DNA of 31,409 nucleotides from Planctomycetota bacterium (GTDB lineage Bacteria > Planctomycetota > Planctomycetia > Pirellulales > Pirellulaceae). This document shows positions 23,736 to 31,409 of the stretch, one piece after another. Each line of letters starts with the position of its first letter. The stretch's first letter is position 1. The position numbers and the translations under genes are program-made. The stretch lies in NCBI GenBank assembly GCA_026692885.1, contig JAPLNJ010000788.1:1-31409 (forward strand), read 5' to 3'. Under the pieces are notes generated by a model. That model worked only from the letters and a program-made list of their open reading frames with translations, ran no database searches and was not told the origin of the DNA.

Positions 23736-23885
23736 GCGATCCTGCTCGTCCGCGACAACCAAGAGCAATCCACCATCGAATCGCTCGACGCCACAACCGG
23801 CGCGACGCTTTGGAAACAGAATCGCGATGAAGACAACACCTGGGCGACGCCGCTCATCGTGGAGCACAGCGGCCAGACGCAGCTG
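23736..23885 (+). pseudogene. Fragment of a PQQ-type beta-propeller protein gene
   Basis: In the frame starting at 23736 the sequence reads AILLVRDNQEQSTIESLDATTG, then ATLWKQNRDEDNTWATPLIVE. This is a clear PQQ/BamB-like propeller blade (the pattern S-L-D-A-T-T-G-x-x-L-W, then T-P-L-I-V). There is no start: a TGA lies in frame at 23727. The frame runs on into the antisense of the next gene, so only about 50 codons of one propeller gene survive. It is a decayed remnant between two intact genes. Confidence 0.65.
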
Positions 23886-23887
23886 CC

Positions 23888-25126
23888 CTACTTCCCTTTC
23901 CTGACGCTCAGCGTGGCCGGTTCCGCGGTGATCTTTAGCCCCGGAACGGTAAGGCATCCCGCGGTGTCGGCCTGGACCTGTCCGCTGGCCGCACCGAACG
24001 TCCAGCGTACCGCTTCGCCCGGGGTGACTCGTAGCCTCTGCAGCCTGCGCAAGCTGACGTCCGCCCGCGCTTCCGCCGGGATGTTGAACGTCGTCTTGAG
24101 TTCCGAGGCCTTGGACAGGAAGAGCGACATCTCGACCGTTTCCTGCGTGTCACCCAGGTTCTTCCACCGGAAGAAGGCGTTGACCTGGCCCGACTTCTTA
24201 TCGGCGAGCTGATCCGGCCACGGCAGCGGATCGTTCGTCGAGGCGTTGGTGAACACCGGATAGGCCTCGTTCTTCTTGATGCTCAGCCAGTCGAAGGAAT
24301 TGATCAGGTCGTTGACCTGCATGATCTTTTCGTGGTTGTTCGCATGGCCGAACGGGCCCCAGTACAAGAGGAGGGCGTATTTCCGGTCGTGCATGGCCTG
24401 GGCGAAGGCCTCGTGGCCTTGGGACCACGAGTCGTTCTGAGCGGAATAGTCGATCACGATCGGAGGTTCCGGGAGGGTGACGCCCGCGGGCACCGTCTGC
24501 GGCGGGAAGTACATCCGGCTGGAAACGTGTTCGACCTTGGCGGGGACATTCGCCTTGATGGCGGCGAAGACATCCCCGTGGCGCATGCCGATGCCCAGGG
24601 TGCCGCTGCCGCCCATCGAGTTCCCGCACAAGTAGACACGGTTCTCGTCGAGGCCGTATTGCTTGATCACCCATTTCACCGTGTCGATCACCCGTTTTTC
24701 CGTCGGACAGACATCCGGCCCTTTGTATTTCTCGATCCCCCACCACCAGTCGCCCTGGTTGGCTCGGCAATCAAGGTACAAGGCGTAGAAATCCACCGGT
24801 GCATGGTAGATGTCGTGATTGCCAACCGTGGTCGTGCAGGACAAGCAGGAGTGGACGTCATGCCCGGCGGAATGCAGGACGACGTACAGCGGGGCGTGCG
24901 GACGCGCCTGCTGCGGATGGAGCACCAGGAATGTGTCCCGTTGGGGCGCCGCATAGCCCCAGGCCTCTTTGCTCCCGTGCTTGAAGACCTCCAGTTTTCG
25001 CCCGGTGAATACCGACTCCTTTTCCCGTTCCGGGGTCCACTCCGTCGTTTCCGCATAGGCCCTGGGCACAAACGCCAAGGCCAGGCCCAGCCAGATCATC
25101 GTCAGCCAGATCATCGTGTTCTTCAT
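23888..25126 (-). CDS. Secreted alpha/beta hydrolase, esterase-like
   Basis: This 412-residue exported hydrolase has a signal peptide at about residues 1-25 (MKNTMIWLTMIWLGLALAF...RAYA). The alpha/beta core shows LYVVLHSAGHD (oxyanion region), the nucleophile elbow GNSMGGSG with S170, a candidate acid Asp in VIDYSAQNDSW, and a candidate His in GPFGHANNHEK. A C-terminal beta-rich domain of about 110 residues follows. It resembles PHB-depolymerase/feruloyl-esterase-type hydrolases of planctomycetes. The ester substrate is unknown but may be plant- or algal-polysaccharide linked, given the heparinase and galactosidase next door. I chose the ATG at 25126, with GGAG upstream, because the signal peptide begins there. 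An ATG ten codons earlier is less likely. It is divergent from the heparinase gene. Confidence 0.82.
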   Translation of the reverse strand: MKNTMIWLTMIWLGLALAFVPRAYAETTEWTPEREKESVFTGRKLEVFKHGSKEAWGYAAPQRDTFLVLHPQQARPHAPLYVVLHSAGHDVHSCLSCTTTVGNHDIYHAPVDFYALYLDCRANQGDWWWGIEKYKGPDVCPTEKRVIDTVKWVIKQYGLDENRVYLCGNSMGGSGTLGIGMRHGDVFAAIKANVPAKVEHVSSRMYFPPQTVPAGVTLPEPPIVIDYSAQNDSWSQGHEAFAQAMHDRKYALLLYWGPFGHANNHEKIMQVNDLINSFDWLSIKKNEAYPVFTNASTNDPLPWPDQLADKKSGQVNAFFRWKNLGDTQETVEMSLFLSKASELKTTFNIPAEARADVSLRRLQRLRVTPGEAVRWTFGAASGQVQADTAGCLTVPGLKITAEPATLSVRKGK

Positions 25127-25241
25127 GTCGATCTCCGTGTGTAGTCTGCTTTCCAATCACTGCCTTGATCAGAGGAATGTAGCTGCTAGCGACGCTAACC
25201 CTACAGCATCTTGTGCAAGCTGACAATACTCGGACAGACTC

Positions 25242-25479
25242 CTAGCACCAAACGCTGCGCGCAGAGCATGAGACTTAACGGTTCAGCAGAGATGGGGCGT
25301 GAGACAAGGGGTCAGACGTACAGATTTCTGTTTTCGCGGTCGTGTGCCCAAGCCTAGGGAAAGCCTTCTGCCCGCGAAAACTGAAATCTGTACGTCTGAC
25401 CCCAGCTGGCGGTCCGTCTCTGCGAAACCGTAAAACCCCATGCTTGACACCGACAACCCCGAAAACCGTTTGGTGCTAG
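25242..25479. repeat. MITE-like element with nested inverted repeats
   Basis: Outer 13-base arms CTAGCACCAAACG (25242-25254) and CGTTTGGTGCTAG (25467-25479) match exactly. Inside them a second pair of 21-base arms (25308-25328 / 25383-25403, containing GGTCAGACGTACAGATTT) continues into TTTTCGCGG / CCGCGAAAA (25331-25339 / 25372-25380). The whole 238 bases form a large imperfect palindrome. It lies between divergent hydrolase genes. The rest of this 429-base gap shows no gene. Confidence 0.7.
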
Positions 25480-25555
25480 CTCAGATAGTTGCACCCGGAA
25501 TGGCGGTAGATCAAAATTCCGATCGGTCTCGCCGCACACTCCTGGGAGCATCACC

Positions 25556-27379
25556 ATGACTACCCGTCTGACTCTGCTTGTGTTCATCCTATTCCACGCG
25601 TTCGCCCCGATCGCTAGGGGCGACGAGGCGGCTGTCCTGGCGAATCTCCGCAAGGGGCACCCTCGACTGCTGGTGCTCGACAGCGACTTGGCGGCCGTGA
25701 AGCAGGCCATCGCATCCGATCCGCTGGCGAAGACATGGCACGACCAGCTGGTCCGGGAGGCCGAGAAGCTGCTCGACGCCAAGCCGATCGAGCACGTGCT
25801 GATCGGCCCGCGTCTGTTGGACAAGAGCCGCACCTGCCTGCACCGCGTGTCGACGCTGGCCGGCCTGTACCGCCTGGACGGCGATCAGCGTTTCGCTCAA
25901 CGGGCGATCCGGGAAATGTTGACCGCGGCCGCGTTCGAGGACTGGAACCCCAAGCACTTTCTCGACACCGCGGAGATGACCGCCGCGCTGGGAATCGGCT
26001 ATGACTGGCTGTTCGATGTACTCACACCTCAGGAGCAGCAGACTATCCACCAGGCGATCGTGAAGCTGGGACTCAAGGAAGGCCTCAAGGTCTACCAGGG
26101 CGACCGCTGGTGGGCCAAGGCGATTCATAACTGGAATCAGGTCTGTAATGGCGGGATGACCATCGGGGCGATGGCGATCGCCGACGAAGACCCGGCGCTC
26201 TCGGCCCGCGTGATCCAGTACGCGAAGGACTCGATCCCCCGAGCGATGGCCTCCTTCGGGCCCGATGGCGGCTGGGCCGAGGGGCCCGGCTACTGGGGCT
26301 ACACCACCCACTACACCTGCTTCTACCAGGCTGCCCTGCAGACGGCCCTGGGGACGGACTTCGGCCTCAAGCAGACCCCCGGCTACGCCGACACCGGCTA
26401 CTTCCGCATGCACTTTATCAGCCCGATCGACCGCACCTTTAACTACGCGGACGCGGGGGACAGGGGCGGAACGAGCTTTCCGATGATGTGGATGGCCCGG
26501 GCACTGGATCGGCCGCTGTACGCGGCCCACGAGCGGTCGCGAACCGATCGCGGCTCGATCTTCCACCTGTTGTTCTGGGATGGCCGCGCGACTTGGCCGC
26601 AGGCAGGGCAACCGACGGCTGCGGTCTACCGGGGTGTGGACGTGGCGCTATTCCGCTCGTCATGGACCGATCCCAACGCGTTCTGGGTCGGCTTCAAGGG
26701 CGGCGACAACCGGGCCAACCACTCGCACCTGGACCTGGGCACCTTCAACTTCGACGCCCTCGGTCAGCGCTGGGCGTTGGACCTGGGCGGCGACGAATAC
26801 AACCTGCCGGGCTACTTCGGCAAGCAACGCTGGAGCTACTATCGCCTCCGCACCGAAGGCCACAACACACTGACTATCGACGACGACAACCAGGACCCCG
26901 CCGCCAAGGCGCCCCTGATCGCCTTCCACACCGATCCCGCGAAAACCTATGCGGTCGCCGACGTCACCGCCGCGTACGGCAAGAAACTCGCCAAGTGGCA
27001 GCGCGGCATCGCATTGCTGGACGGCCGGCGGGTGGCCATCATCGACGAGGTCGCCGCCAAGTCGCCCGTGACGGTGACCTGGAACTTCCACACCGCCGCG
27101 AAAGTGCAGATTGCCGCGGATGGACGATCCGCAACGCTCCGCAGCGGTAAGGTCCAGATGCAGCTCGCGATCGCCGCGCCCAGCGACGGCAAGTTCAAGG
27201 TTGTCTCCGCCAATCCGCCCGAGCCGCAGAAGCAGAACCCGGGCGTGAGCAACTTGGTCATCGAGCTGCCCGGCGTCACCAACACGACGATCCAGGTGCT
27301 CGCCTCCGCGGACGGCAGCGTCGGCGAACCGCTCGGCCCCCTCGAAAAATGGGTGGCGTCAGGGAAAATGGAGAAGTGA
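25556..27379 (+). CDS. Heparinase II/III-like polysaccharide lyase
   Basis: This 607-residue secreted enzyme has an N-terminal signal peptide (about residues 1-22, LTLLVFILFHAFAPIARG). The N-terminal (alpha/alpha) barrel has WNPKHFLDTAEMTAALGIGYDWLFD and IHNWNQVCNGGMTIGAMAIADEDP (His, Asn). The C-terminal beta-sandwich carries the heparinase II/III-type motif ANHSHLDLGTFNFDALGQRWALDLGGDEY. Family members eliminate uronic-acid bonds in heparin, alginate or similar acidic polysaccharides and act in the periplasm. The exact substrate is not visible. The ATG at 25556 has TGGGAG upstream. It precedes an alpha-galactosidase on the same strand, suggesting a small polysaccharide-use cluster, although a palindromic repeat separates them. 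Confidence 0.9.
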   Translation: MTTRLTLLVFILFHAFAPIARGDEAAVLANLRKGHPRLLVLDSDLAAVKQAIASDPLAKTWHDQLVREAEKLLDAKPIEHVLIGPRLLDKSRTCLHRVSTLAGLYRLDGDQRFAQRAIREMLTAAAFEDWNPKHFLDTAEMTAALGIGYDWLFDVLTPQEQQTIHQAIVKLGLKEGLKVYQGDRWWAKAIHNWNQVCNGGMTIGAMAIADEDPALSARVIQYAKDSIPRAMASFGPDGGWAEGPGYWGYTTHYTCFYQAALQTALGTDFGLKQTPGYADTGYFRMHFISPIDRTFNYADAGDRGGTSFPMMWMARALDRPLYAAHERSRTDRGSIFHLLFWDGRATWPQAGQPTAAVYRGVDVALFRSSWTDPNAFWVGFKGGDNRANHSHLDLGTFNFDALGQRWALDLGGDEYNLPGYFGKQRWSYYRLRTEGHNTLTIDDDNQDPAAKAPLIAFHTDPAKTYAVADVTAAYGKKLAKWQRGIALLDGRRVAIIDEVAAKSPVTVTWNFHTAAKVQIAADGRSATLRSGKVQMQLAIAAPSDGKFKVVSANPPEPQKQNPGVSNLVIELPGVTNTTIQVLASADGSVGEPLGPLEKWVASGKMEK

Positions 27380-27456
27380 TGGTCGGCCGTGCAACGTCAG
27401 AACGCGGGAGCGAGAGAAGCCATCGCCAGGGTCTTGCGATCGGTTGGGCTGCTGAT

Positions 27457-27743
27457 AGTTTTGAAGTTGCGCATCTTGGCGTGGTGCGGTATGGAATACC
27501 GCGAAGCGGTTACGTCACATAGCCCAGGGTTGCCGCGCAGCGGCTACCCTGGGTCACGGGACCCCGCGGCGCGGTCCCCTACCCCAACGGGGTTTCGTCG
27601 CGAGGTGAGCACACCGTGACGCAACCCCGTTGGGGTAGCGGCGGGAACTCCGGCGACCGAACCCAGGGTAGCTGCGCAACCCTGGGCTATGAGACGTAAC
27701 GCCGTCGGCGTAGGAATTGCGGGAAATGCGCAACTTCAAAACT
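27457..27743. repeat. Palindromic element with 18-base terminal inverted repeats
   Basis: Perfect 18-base arms AGTTTTGAAGTTGCGCAT (27457-27474) and its complement (27726-27743) bound 287 bases. Inside, CCCAGGGTTGC...GCTACCCTGGGT pairs with ACCCAGGGTAGC...GCAACCCTGGGCTAT, and CTACCCCAACGGGGTT pairs with AACCCCGTTGGGGTAG. It thus folds into one long stem with internal hairpins and carries no gene. This explains most of the gap 27380-27806. Confidence 0.75.
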
Positions 27744-27806
27744 GGCGCGTCGGGCTCGTATGGGTATCATTCCTGTTGTTCTGTCACCGCCAGGGAGGCG
27801 TCTACC

Positions 27807-30377
27807 ATGATGCATGACCGATTAGCAAGGAACGGCCGAGAAATAACTTCGGCATTTGCCTTTCCACCCCTCACCCCAGCCCTCTCCCCGGAGTACCTGG
27901 GCGAGGGATCTGTTTTTCGGCCGTTCCTAAGCGTGCTGCTGTTGACGACCCTGGTCCTGTCAACGGTCCCAGCCGCGGCCGATGCGAACCAGGCTGCTCG
28001 CGACTGGGCCGAGCGAGCCTTACTCGGCCGGACGACGCCTGTCCAGCCGCAGCCCGGACTGGAATTGCGCCGGCAGGACTACGATACGCTGGGGCTGGGC
28101 AAGTCCTCCCGACTCGGTCCGCTGCAGATCGGGGAGAAACGCTACGAGCACGGACTGGGGACGCACGCCGTCAGCGAGATCGTCGTGCGTCTGCCGAAGC
28201 CGGGCCAAAAGTTGCAGGCCGATGTCGGCGTCGATCGGGGCTGGCCGGGCAGTGTGGTGTTTGTCGTCGAGGTGGCCGGCAAAGAGGCGTTCAAGTCCGA
28301 CGTCTGCCGTGTAGACTCGCCGCCGGTTCCTGTGAGCGTCGAGTTGAACGGCGCTACCGAGTTCACCCTGCGCGTCCTGGACAGCGGCGACGGTCCGAGT
28401 TCGGACCACGCCAACTGGGCGGACGCCGCCGTCACCCTGGCGGACGGCCAGCGGGTCTGGCTGGATCAATTGCCGTTGACCGGAGCCGTGGGCTTGTCAG
28501 GGGACCTGCCGTTCTCGTTTGTCTACGCCGACAAGCCGTCCTCCGAGTTCCTTGCGTCTTGGAAACGGCAGGCCAAATCGACCGCCGCGACGGACGGCAG
28601 AGAGCGGCATACCATCACGTACACCGACCCAGACACAGGGCTGCAGGTCGTGTGCGAGGCCACGCTGTTGGCGGACTTCTCAGCTGCCGAATGGGTGCTC
28701 CATTTCCGCAATTCGGGCACTGCCGACACACCGATCCTCCAGGACATCCGCCCACTGGATGTGCGGGTTGCGGTGCCCAACGGTAGCGACGTCGTCCTCC
28801 ATCATTCGCAGGGCAGCACGTGCCAGTCCACGGACTTCCAGCCCCTCACCAAGCCGGTCGTGGCCGGCGCGGATATCCAGTTGGCCCCCAACGGCGGCAG
28901 GTCGTCGGATGGCGTGCTGCCGTTCTTCAACCTGCAGTGGCCCCAGGGCGGCCTCGCGGGCGCGGTGGGCTGGTCCGGTCAATGGGCCCTGCGCCTGCAC
29001 CGCGCGTCGCCGAGCCAACTCCAACTGCAGGCCGGGCAACAGACGACCCACTTCAAGCTGCAGCCGGGCGAGACCGTCCGCACGCCGCGTATCCTGCTGG
29101 TGATGTGGCAGGGTCAGGATCACCTGCGTGGGCACAACCTGTTCCGGCGGCTGCTGACCGCGCATTACCTGCCGCGGCGAAACGGCGAGGTGGCCGTCGC
29201 ACCGACTACTTGGAACTCCTGGTTCAGTTTCCAGGAAGGCAACGGAGTCAATGAAGAGAACCAGTTGGACTGGATCGCGCGCACGGCCCGAACCGGCATG
29301 GAATGTTACTGGCTGGACGCAGGCTGGTTCGAAGGCGGTTGGCCCAACGGCGTCGGCAGCTGGGTGCCCGGACCGAAGCAGTTCCCGCGTGGTCTCCGCC
29401 CGCTCGGCGAGGCGGCCCATCGCGCGGGGATGAAGTTCGTACTGTGGCTGGAACCCGAACGTGTGAACCCGAACAGCCGGCTGGCCAAGGAACATCCCGA
29501 GTGGGTGCTGCACGCCGGGGCGGGAGATGGCTTGCTGAACCTTGGCGATCCTGCTGCGCGCATGTGGCTGGCCGATCACGTGTCGAAATCTTTTCAGGAG
29601 TGGGGCGTCGACGTCTTGCGCCAGGATTTCAATATCGACCCGCTGAGATTCTGGCAGGCCGCCGATGCGCCCGACCGGCAGGGCATCACCGAAATCCGGC
29701 ACGTCACCGGGCTGTACGAATTTTGGGACGAACTCGTGCGGCGGCAACCCGGGCTGACGATCGACAACTGCGCCAGCGGTGGCCGACGCATCGACTTGGA
29801 GACGGTCAGCCGCAGTTATCCGCTGTGGCGGAGCGACACGCCGTGTGTAGGCTTCAAAGCCTGGCCGGTGTGGGACCAGGTGCAGGTCGCGGGCCTGAGT
29901 CTGTACGTCCCGCAGCACACCGGTGGGGTCTGGGGGCTGGATCCCTATACCTTCCGCAGCGCCGCGACGATGGGCGTGTCCCTCTGCCCGGACCTGCGGG
30001 CCAAGGACTATTCGGCGGAGCTGACCCAACGTGCGCTGAACGAGCTGAAGGAACTGCGTCCGTTGTACGCAGGCAACTACTATCCGCTGTTCGACATCAA
30101 TACCAGCGAGCAGGTTTGGTGCGGCTGGCAGTTTGACCGGCCGGAATTGGGCCGAGGTTTTGCCGTGATTCTCCGTCGGCCGCAGAGTCCGTACGTCCGG
30201 GCCGACGTCCAGCTGCGGGGCCTGGCTGCCGAGACTCGCTACGAAGTCGAGTGGCGGGAATCCTACGAAACCAAGGACAAGCGAGTGCTGACGGGCACCG
30301 AACTCGCACGACTACCCATCGAAATTGGTACGGCGCCCGGGAGTATGTTGGTCACGTATCGCAAGGTCGCGCCGTAA
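27807..30377 (+). CDS. Alpha-galactosidase-like GH36 enzyme with NPCBM domain
   Basis: This 856-residue secreted glycosidase, expected to release terminal alpha-galactose, has an unusual N terminus. About 45 residues lie before the hydrophobic signal core FLSVLLLTTLVLSTVPAAADA (about residues 39-59), and part of that leader is encoded by a dispersed repeat (27867-27907). An NPCBM carbohydrate-binding domain follows (about 85-220; YEHGLGTHAVSEIVV, HANWADAAVTL). The GH36-type catalytic (beta/alpha)8 barrel shows WNSWFSF, ECYWLDAGWFEGGWP, FVLWLEPERV, the likely nucleophile D607 (LRQDFNID) and acid/base D677 (WRSDT), then a C-terminal sandwich. The ATG at 27807 has GGGAGG upstream. Starting earlier would read into the palindromic element. 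It probably works with the upstream lyase and esterase-like genes. Confidence 0.88.
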   Translation: MMHDRLARNGREITSAFAFPPLTPALSPEYLGEGSVFRPFLSVLLLTTLVLSTVPAAADANQAARDWAERALLGRTTPVQPQPGLELRRQDYDTLGLGKSSRLGPLQIGEKRYEHGLGTHAVSEIVVRLPKPGQKLQADVGVDRGWPGSVVFVVEVAGKEAFKSDVCRVDSPPVPVSVELNGATEFTLRVLDSGDGPSSDHANWADAAVTLADGQRVWLDQLPLTGAVGLSGDLPFSFVYADKPSSEFLASWKRQAKSTAATDGRERHTITYTDPDTGLQVVCEATLLADFSAAEWVLHFRNSGTADTPILQDIRPLDVRVAVPNGSDVVLHHSQGSTCQSTDFQPLTKPVVAGADIQLAPNGGRSSDGVLPFFNLQWPQGGLAGAVGWSGQWALRLHRASPSQLQLQAGQQTTHFKLQPGETVRTPRILLVMWQGQDHLRGHNLFRRLLTAHYLPRRNGEVAVAPTTWNSWFSFQEGNGVNEENQLDWIARTARTGMECYWLDAGWFEGGWPNGVGSWVPGPKQFPRGLRPLGEAAHRAGMKFVLWLEPERVNPNSRLAKEHPEWVLHAGAGDGLLNLGDPAARMWLADHVSKSFQEWGVDVLRQDFNIDPLRFWQAADAPDRQGITEIRHVTGLYEFWDELVRRQPGLTIDNCASGGRRIDLETVSRSYPLWRSDTPCVGFKAWPVWDQVQVAGLSLYVPQHTGGVWGLDPYTFRSAATMGVSLCPDLRAKDYSAELTQRALNELKELRPLYAGNYYPLFDINTSEQVWCGWQFDRPELGRGFAVILRRPQSPYVRADVQLRGLAAETRYEVEWRESYETKDKRVLTGTELARLPIEIGTAPGSMLVTYRKVAP
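27867..27907. repeat. Dispersed repeat inside the galactosidase signal-peptide region
   Basis: The stretch encodes PPLTPALSPEYLGEG in the galactosidase frame and folds as CCCTC...GAGGG. The phrase is typical of a repeat family scattered in planctomycete genomes. Its presence before the hydrophobic core of the signal peptide suggests insertion into the start of the gene. Confidence 0.5.
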
Positions 30378-30450
30378 CATCCGCCGCCCGGGTCGGGTGA
30401 ACTGCTTATTGAGTCCCACGTTGCCAATGGAAAACGAGAGACCGAGGATT

Positions 30451-30526
30451 GGGAGGGCGACGCTCCTGCGGAGCTGCGGGCCGTCTCTGACGGCCCACTC
30501 CGGCTCGGCAGGAGCCTCGCCCTCCC
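30451..30526. repeat. Hairpin repeat downstream of the galactosidase gene
   Basis: GGGAGGGCGACGCTCCTGC (30451-30469) and GCAGGAGCCTCGCCCTCCC (30508-30526) pair with one mismatch around a 38-base loop. It lies 74 bases after the galactosidase stop and could act as a terminator or be a dispersed repeat. No U tract follows. Confidence 0.6.
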
Positions 30527-30741
30527 AGTCCATTAGCAACCGAGAACTCCGCAAGAACGCCGTGGAGATGCTGTTGCCCACGCAGTCGCCAGCTGCACGA
30601 TAGCGGAAGCCCGTCGTTCAGAGTTACCGCTAGCAACGCTCACGAAATAACTTCCTCATTCCAACAAGCCAGCCGTTGATCGCTGGCCGAAGGTTCCGGT
30701 TCTGCGACTTAGATGCCACGGGCTCGCCCCGTGGAGGCTCA

Positions 30742-30909
30742 GGCCTTGATCGTTAGGTTGCGCACAGCCGTCAGGGCCAGCAGCCCGGGTGGCTGGCGGC
30801 TGAGCCTAAGCGAAGCCCCAGTACCCGGTTTCTGGGGCATCGCTGCACTCTGCCCCAGCCACCCTGACCTCCTGCTGCTAGCGTTTTGCGCAACGTTATG
30901 ATCAAGGCC
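30742..30909. repeat. REP-like inverted element
   Basis: GGCCTTGATCGTTAGGTTGCGCA (first 20 bases from 30742) pairs, with a few mismatches, with the stretch 30887-30909 that ends GATCAAGGCC. The right end matches the TTCCGATCAAGGCC phrase of the repeats near 20530 and 21895. The interior holds GGTGGCTGG and CCAGCCACC dyads. No gene is supported here. Confidence 0.55.
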
Positions 30910-30969
30910 GGAGGCTCACGTTTCTCGCTACACCAGGCGGCCCAACTCGCCCCTTCCTCCCCTTCCTCC

Positions 30970-31012
30970 CCCGCCTCGCCCGCGGCGGCATCGCCGCCGC
31001 GGGCGAGGCGGG
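30970..31012. repeat. Perfect 20-base GC-rich hairpin
   Basis: Arms at 30970-30989 and 30993-31012 (CCCGCCTCGCCCGCGGCGGC and its complement) are perfect around a three-base loop ATC. GGCGAGGCGGG is then repeated once more. It is likely a repeat element or stable RNA stem. No gene is seen around it. Confidence 0.6.
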
Positions 31013-31185
31013 CGAGGCGGGTGTGGGATCCGCGTGTGGGTAGCAAGAAACGGAAGGATCCCCCGAGCAAGCCCTCGTCGATATACCGAAGTTTTCCCCC
31101 GATAGGGGCAGCCACATAACAGCCCAGAGCGGAGCGGCGTTAGCCGCGTAGCGCCGCCCTGGGTTAGGGGAGTATCAGGAACGCC

Positions 31186-31270
31186 AGCCCTGAAGGGGCG
31201 AAACAAGCCTTGGCCCATCTGACGAACGATGCGCGTGAGAGGAACCGATTTGTTTCGCCCTTTCAGGGCT
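31186..31270. repeat. Dispersed inverted repeat near the right edge
   Basis: The stretch 31186-31206 (AGCCCTGAAGGGGCGAAACA...) pairs with 31250-31270 with one mismatch. From 31271 to the right edge there is a partial direct repeat of CGGAGAGCAGGGG and GGTTCAGG, without a supported gene. The whole block 30378-31409 is repeat-rich and gene-free as far as can be seen. Confidence 0.55.
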
Positions 31271-31409
31271 GCCGGACGCGGATTTGGCGGGGGCCGTTTT
31301 CGCGGATTTCGGAGAGCAGGGGTTGCGGCGGGGCTGGTTCAGGAAGGGCTGTTTTTCTGGTTGCGGGGTGCGGAGAGCAGGGGCGGGACGAGGTTCAGGC
31401 GATGGCAGA

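Noticed and set aside
25589..26611. 340-codon minus-strand open frame
   Set aside because: It lies entirely opposite the heparinase-like gene and has no domain or ribosome site.
27717..27806. Upstream start for the galactosidase gene
   Set aside because: These codons overlap the terminal inverted repeat of the palindromic element. The ATG at 27807 has a much better ribosome site.
28680..30029. 449-codon minus-strand open frame
   Set aside because: It is antisense to the GH36 catalytic domain and arises from high-GC codon bias.

Overview
The window looks like a high-GC bacterial chromosome, most likely a planctomycete (Pirellula/Rhodopirellula-like). This is inferred from the gene style: an FHA-GAF-PP2C phosphatase, a Tat-exported sugar-isomerase-like protein, a tetraheme cytochrome, a heparinase II/III-like lyase, an NPCBM-GH36 galactosidase, zinc-ribbon membrane proteins, and many small palindromic repeats between genes. 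No rRNA or other taxonomic marker is present, so the assignment is tentative.

Bases 1 to about 10,820 are the right-hand part of an integrated mobile element inserted at the 3' end of a tRNA-Gln(CTG) gene (10817-10889, minus strand). Reading inward from the tRNA, the element carries a tyrosine integrase, an HTH regulator behind a pair of tandem operator-like palindromes, two small proteins, an iteron-like array of TTCCGACA motifs, an AAA+ ATPase, a Toprim primase, two small HTH proteins (one excisionase-like), a second motif cluster (GTTCACG/GTTCGCGAAC), a large protein with a C-terminal HTH, minus-strand zinc-ribbon membrane proteins, and at the far left a P27-type small terminase and a DUF5681-like protein. 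No large terminase, portal, capsid or tail gene is visible. A small terminase plus a replication module and an integrase, without structural genes, resembles phage satellites (PICI-like), although a decayed prophage is possible and the left end lies outside the window.

Bases 10,917-16,100 are host chromosome: an FHA-GAF-PP2C phosphatase, convergent with a minus-strand run of a ThiH-like radical SAM protein, a tetraheme cytochrome c and a Tat-signal sugar phosphate isomerase-like protein.

Bases 16,491-20,225 hold a two-gene unit that I consider the most interesting host locus. The first gene is a MotA/TolQ/ExbB-like three-TM protein with a roughly 430-residue helical tail. The second has one TM preceded by an Asp, as in MotB/ExbD/ZorB, then a long coiled coil and a C-terminal von Willebrand A domain with an intact MIDAS. 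Together they look like an ion-driven motor of ZorAB-like architecture whose peptidoglycan-binding domain is replaced by vWA.

Bases 20,633-23,720 carry a stand-alone receiver domain, an ABC ATPase and a large ABC permease. Bases 23,736-30,377 hold a fragment of a PQQ-type beta-propeller gene, an exported alpha/beta hydrolase, a heparinase II/III-like lyase and an NPCBM-GH36 alpha-galactosidase, which suggests polysaccharide use. The last 1 kb has no supported gene and is filled with palindromic repeats.
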